Below are positions 1 through 8,943 of a stretch of DNA of 64,000 nucleotides, piece by piece. The notes beneath the pieces were generated by a model. That model had not been told where the DNA came from, did no database searches, and saw only the letters and a list, made by a program, of their open reading frames with translations. Source of the stretch: Edwardsiella anguillarum (GTDB taxonomy: Bacteria; Pseudomonadota; Gammaproteobacteria; Enterobacterales; Enterobacteriaceae); the NCBI RefSeq assembly GCF_008801815.1, contig NZ_VZOX01000006.1, one strand, 5' to 3'. Both the position numbers and the translations under genes were made by a program. Each line of letters begins with the position of its first letter. The first letter of the stretch is position 1.

Positions 1-19
1 CGGTGACGCGGGAGGCCTC

Positions 20-709
20 ATGGAACGGCTGAAACAGCAGGTCTACCAGGCCAACATGGCCCTGCCGCGCCACGGGCTGGTCACCTTTACCTGGGGCAAC
101 GTCAGCGCCATCGATCGCCAACGCGGCTACGTCGTCATCAAACCCAGCGGCGTCGCCTATGAGGCGCTGACCCCCGATGAGATGGTCGTCGTCGATCTTG
201 ACGGGCAGATCGTCGCTGGCGCGCTGCGCCCCTCATCCGACACCCCGACCCACCTGGCGCTGTACCGCCGCTACCCGCAGCTGGGCGGTATCGTGCATAC
301 CCACTCGACCCATGCGACCTCCTGGGCACAGGCGGGGCGGGCAATCCCAGCGCTCGGCACCACCCACGCCGACTACTTCGATGGCGATATTCCCTGCACC
401 CGCGCGCTGAGCGCCGCCGAGATCGACCACGACTATGAGCATCACACCGGGCTGGTCATCATCGAAACGCTGGCGCAGCGCGATCCGGGCCACATGCCGG
501 GGATCGTCGTTCACCAGCACGGCCCCTTCGCGTGGGGAGAGAGCGCGGCGCAGGCGGTGCATAACGCGGTGGTGCTGGAGGAAGTGGCCAAAATGGCCTG
601 GATTACCCATAGTCTGAACCCACGGCTCGCCCCGCTGGATCGGGCGCTGCGCGATAAGCATTTCCGGCGCAAGCACGGGCCGGAGGCCTACTACGGCCAG
701 CGCGGCTAA
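20..709 (+). CDS. ulaF: L-ribulose-5-phosphate 4-epimerase, UlaF/SgbE type
   Basis: A 229-residue class II aldolase-family protein. It would interconvert L-ribulose 5-phosphate and D-xylulose 5-phosphate in the cytoplasm, feeding pentose or L-ascorbate breakdown into the pentose phosphate pathway. The zinc-binding set expected from AraD is present: Asp74, the HTH motif giving His93 and His95, and His167 in HQHGPF. The C-terminal KHG-AYYGQ signature is intact. The start follows a GGGAGG ribosome site 6 bases upstream. Recalled UlaF matches better than SgbE or AraD, for example MVVVD-G and THATSWAQAG. Its operon partners, if any, lie left of the window. The next gene is convergent, so the job in context cannot be settled here. 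Confidence 0.88.
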   Translation: MERLKQQVYQANMALPRHGLVTFTWGNVSAIDRQRGYVVIKPSGVAYEALTPDEMVVVDLDGQIVAGALRPSSDTPTHLALYRRYPQLGGIVHTHSTHATSWAQAGRAIPALGTTHADYFDGDIPCTRALSAAEIDHDYEHHTGLVIIETLAQRDPGHMPGIVVHQHGPFAWGESAAQAVHNAVVLEEVAKMAWITHSLNPRLAPLDRALRDKHFRRKHGPEAYYGQRG

Positions 710-727
710 ATCGCCGGCGCTCCCGGA

Positions 728-2800
728 TCAGTCACGCAGTCGACGGCTGAGCCACAGCCCATGATGCGGGCGCTGGCGCCAGGCGATAGATGAAATGGTA
801 TGCATGGTGCGCAGGTGCGACAGAATGCGGCGCAGATGCACCTCCATCGGCGTCATCGGCATCCCCTGCGACGGCTCCGGTATCGGCACTGCCTGGCTGT
901 CGTTGCTGCTCGGGCCATCGTGCTCCAGACGCTGCTGACACAGCTGCAGCGCGATCTCGCCGCACTGCAGATAGTCCTGCGCCAGGCGCGACGTCAGCAT
1001 ATAGTGCTCGCGCGCCAGAATGGTCATGGCATTCAAATGCTCGACAATAAACTGGCTGTGGCTGATCCACAGCCGCATGTCCGCCAGGTAGCGCGAATCA
1101 AAGCCCGGCTCCTGCATCGCCTGGCTCAGCGAGGAGTAGAGCGTGTTCTGTGCCTGATTGCTGCGCATCCGGGCATAGGCTAGCTCACTGACACCCGGCT
1201 CGGCGGAGAGCAACAGGCGCAGCTCATCCTGATAGGCCTCCAGCGCCTGATGGGCATTTTTACGCAGCAGCCCGCTCTGCCACTGCGGCCACAGCCAGAT
1301 AGTGCTGGCGAAGGCCAGAATACAGCCCAGCAGCGTGTCCACCAGGCGCGGCACCAGAAAGTGCGAGCCGTTCAGCGCCAGCAGCTGCAGGGTGAATACG
1401 GCGCTGACCGTAAAGCCAATCACCGCCAGACCGTAATTCTTACGCAGCACCAGGTAGGCGCCCAGCGTCACCAGCAGCATCACCAGCAGCATCACATATT
1501 CGCTCAGCGTCAGCTGCAGCAGGCCGGCGGCGATGATCAGACCGGCAAAGGTGCCCATCGCCCGGTGCTGAATACGCACCCGCGTCGCGTTATAGCCATT
1601 CTGGATCACCAGCATGGTGGTCAGCATGATCCAATAGGGCTTAGGCAGCGCCAGCAGGATCCCCAGCCCGCTGCCGGCCGCCAACGTCAGCCCCAGACGC
1701 AGCGCGTTGCGTAGCGCGCCCGACCTCAGGGAGCAGTAGGCGCGCAGCGCCGGCCAGAACGGCAGCCGCTGCTGGGTCGCCATCAGCTGACGCTGATAGA
1801 GCGGACGCTGTCGCTCCAGCAAACGCGCCATCCGGCTAAAGTGGTGCAGACAGAACTGCCCAACTGGATTCTCCGGGTAGCGGCTGGCCAGCTTTTCCAG
1901 CGCCGACACCTCGCTGCGCATAGAGAAATGCTGCGGGTAGCGGTGGTACAGAATGTCATCCGCCAGCACCCGCAGACGCCCGGCCACCACCTGCGCATTG
2001 CGGCGGATGATCGCCTCCGCCTGGCTCCGCGCCACCAGCGTTTGTACCTCCTCCGGCTGGGAGAGGCTGACGGTAATATGCTCCTGTAAATCCAGCGCCA
2101 CCTGAAAGTAGCGCACCAACCGCTTATACTCCGGGTTATGGACCAGGGACAGCATGTGCATCTGCTGGTAGATAACGCTGATAAGGTCCATCACCTTTTG
2201 CTGGCGGTTCAGCAGCGGCGGCAGCGCCGTCTGCGGGTCACTGTGCTGCGTGAGCAGGCTATACTTGGCCTCGATGTAGTCCGCCAGCTCCAGGTACAGC
2301 TGATTCAGAGTTTCGCGGATCGGCTGCCCTTTCCACAGGACAAACCAAAACCAGGTGAAGGCGCCATACCAAATCGTGCCGACCAAATACAGCAGCGGCC
2401 CCTGCCAGACGGGCACCATCCCCACCATGCTGAGGGTGAAGATGGCCGCAACCAGCGTTGCCGGCAGTAAACGGGCGTGCAGCGGACTGATCTCGCCGTT
2501 GACGCCAAACAGCAGCGCCAAAAGCAGCATGGCTAGCGGCAGCGGCACCGACCACAGCAGGGCCATCTGCAGTAACAGGCTGCCGAGCGCAAACAGGGTG
2601 CCGCCCACCGCGAGGCGTTTAAAGAAGCGTTTATGGGGGGTGTCAAGACCGGCGATATTGCAGCAGACTGGGACTAGAGAAAACAGCAGCCCCTGCTGCA
2701 GCTGGCCTACCATCAGCCCGAACAGCACCGGCAGACACAAAACCAGCGTCTGGCGCAGTGCATAGTTCACTTCAGGGTGGTAGATAAACCGCCGCCACAT
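728..2800 (-). CDS. yhfK: YhfK, FUSC-family inner-membrane protein
   Basis: A 690-residue protein of the fusaric-acid-resistance/aromatic-acid-exporter (FUSC, YccS/YhfK) family. It has hydrophobic helices near residues 10-160, a long soluble middle part, a second helix bundle near residues 380-520 and a soluble tail. The substrate is unknown even in E. coli. The start at 2800 (MWRRF) matches the E. coli protein and has AGGA 8-10 bases upstream; an in-frame ATG three codons earlier (2809) is possible. It lies directly downstream of crp on the same strand, as in E. coli, and probably shares its transcript. The tail ends with the conserved RQRPHHGLWLSRRLRD block. Confidence 0.9.
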   Translation of the reverse strand: MWRRFIYHPEVNYALRQTLVLCLPVLFGLMVGQLQQGLLFSLVPVCCNIAGLDTPHKRFFKRLAVGGTLFALGSLLLQMALLWSVPLPLAMLLLALLFGVNGEISPLHARLLPATLVAAIFTLSMVGMVPVWQGPLLYLVGTIWYGAFTWFWFVLWKGQPIRETLNQLYLELADYIEAKYSLLTQHSDPQTALPPLLNRQQKVMDLISVIYQQMHMLSLVHNPEYKRLVRYFQVALDLQEHITVSLSQPEEVQTLVARSQAEAIIRRNAQVVAGRLRVLADDILYHRYPQHFSMRSEVSALEKLASRYPENPVGQFCLHHFSRMARLLERQRPLYQRQLMATQQRLPFWPALRAYCSLRSGALRNALRLGLTLAAGSGLGILLALPKPYWIMLTTMLVIQNGYNATRVRIQHRAMGTFAGLIIAAGLLQLTLSEYVMLLVMLLVTLGAYLVLRKNYGLAVIGFTVSAVFTLQLLALNGSHFLVPRLVDTLLGCILAFASTIWLWPQWQSGLLRKNAHQALEAYQDELRLLLSAEPGVSELAYARMRSNQAQNTLYSSLSQAMQEPGFDSRYLADMRLWISHSQFIVEHLNAMTILAREHYMLTSRLAQDYLQCGEIALQLCQQRLEHDGPSSNDSQAVPIPEPSQGMPMTPMEVHLRRILSHLRTMHTISSIAWRQRPHHGLWLSRRLRD

Positions 2801-2860
2801 GAGCACCATCCTGGGGATGGGTTGAAGATTCCGCGCCGCCCATGCGGCGCGGGCGCAAAA

Positions 2861-3493
2861 TCAACGCGTCCCGTAGACGACGATGGTTTTACCGTGTGCC
2901 GAGATCAGGTTCTGATCCTCCAGCATCTTCAGAATACGTCCTACCGTTTCACGGGAGCAGCCCACAATCTGGCCGATCTCCTGACGGGTGATCTTAATCT
3001 GCATGCCGTCCGGGTGCGTCATCGCATCCGGCTGCTTGGCCAGATTCAGCAACGTCTGGGCAATACGGCCGGTCACATCCAGGAAGGCCAGGTTACCGAC
3101 TTTCTCTGACGTGACCTGCAGACGACGCGCCATCTGGGCAGACAGACGCATCAGAATATCCGGGTTAACCTGGATCAGCTGACGGAATTTCTTGTAGGAA
3201 ATTTCAGCCACCTCACAGGCGGTCTTCGCCCGCACCCAGGCACTGCGCTCCTGCCCTTCCTCAAACAGCCCCAGCTCGCCAATGAAGTCGCCCTGGTTCA
3301 GGTAGGAGAGGATCATCTCCTTACCCTCTTCATCCTTAATCAGTACCGCTACAGATCCCTTTACGATGTAATAAAGCGTCTCCGCTTTTTCACCCTGGTG
3401 AATCAAGGTACTTTTGGACGGATATTTATGAATATGGCAATGGGACAGGAACCATTCGAGAGTTGGATCTGTTTGCGGTTTGCCGAGAACCAT
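2861..3493 (-). CDS. crp: cAMP receptor protein (catabolite regulator)
   Basis: A 210-residue global regulator that binds cAMP and then DNA at TGTGA-N6-TCACA sites. The cyclic-nucleotide domain (about residues 1-135) contains the phosphate-binding [14 protein letters not shown] stretch with Arg83 and Ser84. The C-terminal winged helix (about 140-210) has the recognition helix CSRETVGR. The protein agrees with E. coli CRP at every position I can recall, so its binding sites should be unchanged. It is followed by yhfK. The E. coli neighbours yhfA and prkB, expected between crp and yheU, are absent. Likely targets inside this window include malT, the glg/mal block and the glp and ugp genes. Confidence 0.98.
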
Positions 3494-3842
3494 TCGCTAT
3501 TATCCTCTGTTGTTATCGCATCCCCGGTGCGCCAAACGCACCCCCGCCGGACGGGGCCGGGAAACTGCCTAGTAACCTGCTATAGCACTGCACTTGTCGA
3601 ATATAGTTTCCATAGCCTAAGGGAGATGATCCCCGGCGATCTTGATCTATACCCGCTTCATTCCATTAAAGGTGCATGTCGGCTTAGTTTGTAACATAGC
3701 TTGGCCTTACTGTCTCGCACTGTCTCGCTTCAGCATGGAATAGCTCACTGTTCGCCGCCGTTTTTTCTCCGTTCGCGGCGCTTTTGCCTTTTATTTGCAC
3801 AGCGCGGCGCCGGGCGCAGCGGGGAAAATACGCCAACGTGCG
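3494..3842. other. crp upstream region, no gene seen
   Basis: About 350 bases between the end of yheU and the start of crp. It must hold the crp promoter and probably a CRP autoregulatory site, but no site is clear enough to place. In E. coli this interval holds yhfA and prkB; neither is recognisable here. The one open frame (3398-3694, + strand) starts inside crp and has no credible start or product. Confidence 0.5.
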
Positions 3843-4067
3843 CTAATCCGCGCCCTTAAACTGGCTGCGCGGCATAATATTGACGCTTTCATGCAGCTCG
3901 GACCATACCACGACCGCCTCACCGCACTTCAGCTGGCGCCGCACATCTTCCACCTTCTGCGCCAGGCTCCTCTCCTGTTCGCCATAGTCGGTCCCCTCAC
4001 GCAGGACGAAAGCCTCGATCAGGCTATCCAGCGTCTCTGGGGCTATCTGTTGCCAGGGAATGATCAC
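3843..4067 (-). CDS. yheU: YheU family protein (UPF0270)
   Basis: A 74-residue small conserved protein of unknown function. It aligns along its whole length with E. coli YheU: IPWQ-I-PETLDSLIE-FVLREGTDYGE at the N-terminus and CGEAVVVWSELHESVNIMPRSQF at the C-terminus. I chose the GTG at 4067 because it aligns with the E. coli initiator (Met-Leu-Ile-Pro-Trp) and has GGAG 8 bases upstream. That ribosome site overlaps the yheT stop codon, so the two genes are probably translationally coupled. The longer open frame starting at 4121 would add 18 residues with no family counterpart. Confidence 0.85.
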   Translation of the reverse strand: MIIPWQQIAPETLDSLIEAFVLREGTDYGEQERSLAQKVEDVRRQLKCGEAVVVWSELHESVNIMPRSQFKGAD

Positions 4068-4072
4068 GCGTT

Positions 4073-5047
4073 TTACTCCAAATAGGGGGCTAACCAGGCG
4101 GGAATGCGCTGCTCCAGCCACGGAAGAGGATGTCGCAGCGTACCGCCGATAAAGCCGACGTGGCCGCCAAACGCCGTCAGCTGGTATTCGATATTGGACG
4201 GCAGCGATCCCGGCGGCGGGATCACCGCCGACGTCATAAAGGGATCGTCGCGCGCCTGAATGATCAACAGCGGCTGACGGATCGTCGGCAGCCGCGGCAG
4301 GGCACTGCAGCGCCGATAGTAGTCATCCGCATCGCGAAACCCGTGCAGGCGTGCGGTGATCTGATCGTCAAATTCGCGCAGCCTGCGCATACGCCGCAGC
4401 TGTAGCGGATCGAGATCCAGCATCTCCGGATAGCGGCGCAGCTTACGCCGGGCGCTCTGCTTGAGCTCATGTAACAGGTAACGCTGGTAAATCCGCGCCA
4501 CGCCGTGCTCCAGATGCGTCGCGCAGGCCGACAGCACCAGCGGCGCCGAGACCATGACCGCGGCCTCCAGCGGGGCCTGCGCCTGCTCTTCGGCCAGATA
4601 ACAACCTAGCATATTACCCCCCAGGGAAAACCCGACCGCCGCGGTGGGCACCTGACCGAAGGTGCGGCGCAGCCACGCCAGAAAAAAGCGCGCGTCCCCG
4701 GTTTCCCCGGAGTGGTAAAAACGCGGCGTCAGGTTGGGCTCACCGCTGCAGCCACGAAAGTGCATCACAACCGCCAGCCAGCCGGCCTCCCGACAGGCGT
4801 GCAGCAGGCCGTGGGCATAAGGGCTATGCACGCTGCCTTCCAGACCATGGAACAGAACCACCCGCGGTTTATAACGGGCGGGCTGCGGAGCTTCGCTCCA
4901 GGCCAGATCGATAAAATCGCCGTCCGGTAGGGTTAAACGCTGCCACACCGGCGTCAATAGGGCGCGCCGGCGCAGCAGCCGCGGCAAGATCGTCTGCAGG
5001 TGCGGATTGCGTAGGGCGCGGGGCGGTGAAAAGGTGGAAACACTCAT
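4073..5047 (-). CDS. yheT: YheT, alpha/beta hydrolase (AB hydrolase-4 family)
   Basis: A 324-residue putative hydrolase of the YheT/EMB8 family. The nucleophile elbow GFSLGGN places the catalytic Ser near residue 142. The FHGLEGS loop near residues 66-72 would form the oxyanion hole, and late GGHVGF supplies the His. The N-terminal RNPHLQT block is diagnostic for the family. The substrate is unproven; short-chain ester hydrolysis has been inferred for relatives. It is upstream of and coupled to yheU, as in E. coli. The start ATG at 5047 lies in a roughly 100-base gap shared with the divergent LysE-type gene. Confidence 0.88.
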   Translation of the reverse strand: MSVSTFSPPRALRNPHLQTILPRLLRRRALLTPVWQRLTLPDGDFIDLAWSEAPQPARYKPRVVLFHGLEGSVHSPYAHGLLHACREAGWLAVVMHFRGCSGEPNLTPRFYHSGETGDARFFLAWLRRTFGQVPTAAVGFSLGGNMLGCYLAEEQAQAPLEAAVMVSAPLVLSACATHLEHGVARIYQRYLLHELKQSARRKLRRYPEMLDLDPLQLRRMRRLREFDDQITARLHGFRDADDYYRRCSALPRLPTIRQPLLIIQARDDPFMTSAVIPPPGSLPSNIEYQLTAFGGHVGFIGGTLRHPLPWLEQRIPAWLAPYLE

Positions 5048-5146
5048 GCTGCGTGAAGAAAATTCATCCGGGGAATACTTGTACCATCAATAACACACTG
5101 TTAGGGTCAAAACACCCCCTAGGCACAAAATTGGAGCCGGTTTAGC

Positions 5147-5752
5147 ATGGACAGCCCTCTGTTTCTCTCCCTGCTGGGTTTCCTGTGGGTTGCAGCCGTG
5201 ACCCCAGGCCCCAACAATATGCTGTTGACCAGCTCCAGCGCCAATCTGGGGTTTTACCGCTCGCTGCCGCTCATGCTCGGCATCATGCTAGGCATGCAAA
5301 CGCTGCTGCTGCTGATCGCCTTTGGCGTTGGCAGCCTACTGCTGCTCTACCCGACGCTGCACACCCTGCTCAAAGGCGCGGGCAGCCTCTACCTGCTGTA
5401 TATCGCCTGGAAGGTGGCGACGTCGCGCTATACCCGCCTGAGCGACGGTAGCGTCGCCTTAGACGACGCCGTCAGCTGGCGACAGGGCTGGCTGCTGCAG
5501 TTTCTGAACCCTAAGGCCTGGCTGATGGCCCTGGGCGCGGTAACCAGCTTTAGCCTGCCCGGCGAGCGCTATCTGATGACCATCGCCGCCATCAGCCTGG
5601 GAATGCTCTTGGTCAATCTGCTGGCCGGCGCGCTGTGGTTAGGCTTCGGCACCCTGATCGGGCGCCTGCTGCAAAGCCGACGCGCCTGGTTCACCTTTAA
5701 CCTGGCCATGGGGACGCTGACCGCCGCCTGCGTACTGCTGATCTGGCGCTGA
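5147..5752 (+). CDS. LysE/RhtB-family amino-acid exporter
   Basis: A 201-residue inner-membrane protein with about six hydrophobic helices. It has the family signature TPGPNN near residues 20-25 and the second half-repeat motif LNPKAWL near residue 120. Such proteins export amino acids or derivatives by proton antiport. The N-terminus looks most like the cysteine/O-acetylserine exporter EamB, but the substrate cannot be assigned from sequence alone. GGAG lies about 10 bases before the ATG. The gene is monocistronic. Its TGA stop abuts the malT stop on the other strand (shared TGATCA), with no terminator between them. Confidence 0.8.
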   Translation: MDSPLFLSLLGFLWVAAVTPGPNNMLLTSSSANLGFYRSLPLMLGIMLGMQTLLLLIAFGVGSLLLLYPTLHTLLKGAGSLYLLYIAWKVATSRYTRLSDGSVALDDAVSWRQGWLLQFLNPKAWLMALGAVTSFSLPGERYLMTIAAISLGMLLVNLLAGALWLGFGTLIGRLLQSRRAWFTFNLAMGTLTAACVLLIWR

Positions 5753-8467
5753 TCAGACCCCATAGCCCATCAGACGCATGATATCCTGCGCCTGACGCAC
5801 GGCCTCCTGACGGTGTGCCACCCCCAGTTTCTGATACAGATTGCGGATATGGGTTTTAATGGTGGTCGCCGCCACCGCCAGCTCATCGGCGATTTGCTCG
5901 TTGCTGTAGCCCGAATAGATGAGCCCCAGCACCTGCCATTCGCGCTGGGTCAGCGGACTGGTACGGATCAGCTCCGGCACCTGGGGATGGTTCAGCAAAC
6001 GCTCGACGAACTGTTCGTCAAAATGGGCAAACTTATGCCGGTGATGCTGGTTAATATCACGCAGAATCCGCTGAGCACGATGCACCTCCATCTCCGGCAG
6101 GGTATTGAGCTGCAGCAGCTGACGCAGCTGCTGGGCCATCACCTCACCCTCAATGACAAAGTGGCTGACAAAGCCGGTGCGATTGGCCAGGCTCAGCGCC
6201 TCCATCAGCACGCGCAGGGCTTCGCTTTTGCGATCCGTGTGCCAATACAGCAGGTTGCTCAGCAGCAGGTTACGGTTCAGATCGCTGACCAGGCGCAGCC
6301 GACGCGCCGCCGCATTCAGCTGCTCTAGCACCGCCTGAGCCTCATCATACTGTCCCAGCATAATCTGAACCCGCGCGATATTACGCCACTGCCCTTGTAA
6401 AAAGTGGTTATCCGACGCCGCCGGGCGCACCGCCTGCAGCAGCCAGCGACTGGCCGCCTGACGATCGCCGGTAATCTGCCAGTAGATCACCCGTGCCTTA
6501 TCCGCATTCACCAGCCAGTCGCTGTGATAGTTTCCGGCCTGCAGCAGGGTTTCGCAGCGGCGCAGATGCTGTCCGGCGTTATCCAGATCGCCGCGCGCCA
6601 GCGAGCACTTGGCCAATAGCGCCAGACACTGCAGCTGCTGCTGCGGTTCAAAGTTGGCCAGCACCGCCAGCCCATCGCGCGCCGCGCGCTCCGCCTCGTC
6701 TAGCCGCATCCACGACCACAGCACCTGGGCGCGGATGCGCAGTAAAAACTCATGCATCGGCAGCTGCTGCAGATGCTGCTCGTCGACCAGTTCAAAGGCC
6801 TTATCCTGGGTCTCGTAGGCGGCCTGCAAGAACCCCTGGGCTATCAGGATCTCACTCTGCTGTAGCAGCGCCCACAGAGCATAGTGGTAGGTCTGGTGGC
6901 GACGAGCCACCTGCTCGGTCTGCTGCATCATCGGCAGCGCCCGCGCCAGAACCCCTTTACAGTGCAGCACCTCGCCTAACACGGAGCTGCTCACGATCCG
7001 GCTGTAATAGCTGCCGATCGGCAGATGGCGCAGCGCCTCAGTCGCTAAGCGCTCGGCATCGTGCGGTCGCCCGCCATTGATCGCGACCTGGGCTCGCAGC
7101 GCGTCGAACTCGGCCTGCAGCGCCGCCTCTAGCGAGATCTGACGCAGCCCCATCTCCTGCTCGGCGCGCGCCAGCAGCGTGTTGACCTCACCGTAGCGGT
7201 GCTGACTCTGCGCCAGCCAGGCCTGCAGCAGCGCCAGGCTGGGATTCTGGATCAACACGTCGTACGGCAGGGTATTCAGGCAGGACTCCAGCAGCGCCAG
7301 CTCACTCTGGTGGAAGAGCGCCCAGGCGTGCTGCAGCAGAATATCGCGCAGCAACGCCGTGTCTCCGGCCGCCTGCGCGTGGTGGATCGCCTCCGCCGGA
7401 AACCCCTGATCCAGCCAACCCTGCGCCGCGCGGCGGTGCAGCTGCGGCAGTATGCTCGCCATCTCCCGCTGGCAACGGCTGCGCAGGAAGTGAGCGAACA
7501 GCGGGTGAAAACAGAACCACTCCCCGTCGCCGTCCATACGGTGGATAAATAGCCCCTGCCGCTCCAGCTCCTCCAGACGCAGCTGGCCCTCCTCCTCGCC
7601 GGTCAGAGCGCAGATCAGCGCGTCGTTCATCGAACGCAGCGCCGAACACTGCAGCAGAAAGCCGCGCGTATCGTCATCCACCCGATCCAGCACCTCATCC
7701 GCCAGGTAGTCCGCCAGATGCGTAGCATTGATGCGTGCCAGGCGGCGAGCCGATGCCTGAGCCTGGGCCGATGACTGACGCGCCGACAGCGCGATCAGCT
7801 GCAGCGCCGTCGGCCAGCCTTCGACCTCATCGCACAGCGCATGCATTTCGTCATCGGCCAGCGGCGCACTCAGACGCTGATGAAAAAACTGGCTGGCTTC
7901 GCGGTGGTTAAAGGCCAACTGACGGGTATTGATCTCCAGCAGCTGCTCACGCACCCGCAAATTGGCAATCCCCAGCGGGGGCAGCGTGCGTGACATCAGA
8001 CACAGGGTCAGATTATCGGGCTGATGACGCAGGAAGAAGCGCATCGCCTCATGCAGCGGAGGATGGGTGAGCAAATGATAATCGTCGATCACCAGATACA
8101 GCGGCGTCTGCCAATCGGCCAGTTCAATGAACAGCTGGGAGAACAGCGCAGACAGCGTGGCATACTGGTGCTTCTGGCTCATCGCCTCGCTTTTAGCGCA
8201 GTGGCCGCCGGTGGCCTGCTGCAGGGCGGCAATCAGGTAGCTGGCAAAGCGCTCCGGCTGGTTGTCGCTTTCATCCAGCGAATACCAGCCCAGGTGTGCC
8301 TTCTCCTGCGCCCACTGCGCCATCAGGGTCGTCTTACCGTACCCTGCGGGGCCATTGACCAACACCAGACGGTAATTGCGCGCCGCATCCAGTCTGGTCA
8401 GTAAATGTTCCCGCACCACCGTAGTCTGCAGCCGCGCCGGACGGCTTAATTTCGACGGAATCAGCAT
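5753..8467 (-). CDS. malT: MalT, maltose regulon transcriptional activator
   Basis: A 904-residue STAND-family ATPase activator (E. coli 901). The Walker A motif GPAGYGKTT is at residues 39-47, followed by VIDDYHLL as Walker B. A middle winged-helix and superhelical TPR-like region (about 430-800) binds maltotriose. A LuxR-type helix-turn-helix occupies about residues 835-895 (LTQREWQVLGLIYSGYSN). With ATP and maltotriose bound it activates mal promoters at GGGGA(T/G)GAGG boxes. It is divergent from malPQ, as in E. coli. A CRP-like site lies about 200 bases upstream of the start. The other E. coli mal operons are not in this window. Confidence 0.97.
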   Translation of the reverse strand: MLIPSKLSRPARLQTTVVREHLLTRLDAARNYRLVLVNGPAGYGKTTLMAQWAQEKAHLGWYSLDESDNQPERFASYLIAALQQATGGHCAKSEAMSQKHQYATLSALFSQLFIELADWQTPLYLVIDDYHLLTHPPLHEAMRFFLRHQPDNLTLCLMSRTLPPLGIANLRVREQLLEINTRQLAFNHREASQFFHQRLSAPLADDEMHALCDEVEGWPTALQLIALSARQSSAQAQASARRLARINATHLADYLADEVLDRVDDDTRGFLLQCSALRSMNDALICALTGEEEGQLRLEELERQGLFIHRMDGDGEWFCFHPLFAHFLRSRCQREMASILPQLHRRAAQGWLDQGFPAEAIHHAQAAGDTALLRDILLQHAWALFHQSELALLESCLNTLPYDVLIQNPSLALLQAWLAQSQHRYGEVNTLLARAEQEMGLRQISLEAALQAEFDALRAQVAINGGRPHDAERLATEALRHLPIGSYYSRIVSSSVLGEVLHCKGVLARALPMMQQTEQVARRHQTYHYALWALLQQSEILIAQGFLQAAYETQDKAFELVDEQHLQQLPMHEFLLRIRAQVLWSWMRLDEAERAARDGLAVLANFEPQQQLQCLALLAKCSLARGDLDNAGQHLRRCETLLQAGNYHSDWLVNADKARVIYWQITGDRQAASRWLLQAVRPAASDNHFLQGQWRNIARVQIMLGQYDEAQAVLEQLNAAARRLRLVSDLNRNLLLSNLLYWHTDRKSEALRVLMEALSLANRTGFVSHFVIEGEVMAQQLRQLLQLNTLPEMEVHRAQRILRDINQHHRHKFAHFDEQFVERLLNHPQVPELIRTSPLTQREWQVLGLIYSGYSNEQIADELAVAATTIKTHIRNLYQKLGVAHRQEAVRQAQDIMRLMGYGV

Positions 8468-8658
8468 AGTTACCCGTACCCCTTCCGGTGTCCCTCCTCG
8501 GCGCTCGGCCCGTGCCGGTTCGCGCGCAGGAGCGACACCCTGCCCCAGAAATCGCCGCTACGGGCGCCTATTTATTTTGCGCCTCGTAATTAATAGCTGT
8601 CCTTTAAGGTCTGACAATGCGCGCGCTATTGCAACCGGGGTTCAGCCCCCAATAACAG

Positions 8659-8680
8659 GAAATTGCGGCTGATCACATTT
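8659..8680 (-). promoter_or_regulatory. Candidate CRP site upstream of malT
   Basis: Read in the malT direction, the first ten bases match the CRP consensus exactly (AAATGTGATC), and about 14 of 22 match overall; the distal half is weak. In E. coli, malT is a CRP-activated gene, so the position fits. A second half-site (GTGTGATC) lies near 8810-8819. Neither site is proven. Confidence 0.5.
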
Positions 8681-8835
8681 TTTACCGAGTTAATCTCATT
8701 TGCCGCTCAATCGCCGCTAATAGTCCATATTTTGCTGTTATAACCCGACGATCAGTACAGCGCGAAACGGTAACGTAACGTGATTATAGCCCTGCTATAG
8801 CGCGGCACCGATCACACTTCTGACTACGCCCTGTG

Positions 8836-8845
8836 GCTCCTCCCC
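8836..8845 (-). promoter_or_regulatory. Candidate MalT box
   Basis: The minus strand reads GGGGAGGAGC, nine of ten bases of the MalT-box consensus GGGGA(T/G)GAGG. It sits about 100 bases before malP. A weaker plus-strand box, GGGAGGATGT, lies at 8861-8870. E. coli malPp also uses several MalT boxes. Confidence 0.5.
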
Positions 8846-8860
8846 AGCTCAGCCGACGAC

Positions 8861-8870
8861 GGGAGGATGT
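8861..8870 (+). promoter_or_regulatory. Possible second MalT box, weaker
   Basis: The plus strand reads GGGAGGATGT, retaining a GGA-GA-like core, about 75 bases before the malP start. It is reported only because of its place beside the stronger box at 8836-8845. Confidence 0.3.
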
Positions 8871-8943
8871 TTTCACTCGGCGAGATCGTCAGGATGGCCA
8901 TCATACTTAATACTTTCATTTTGACGCTTTGAGAGAGATGCCT

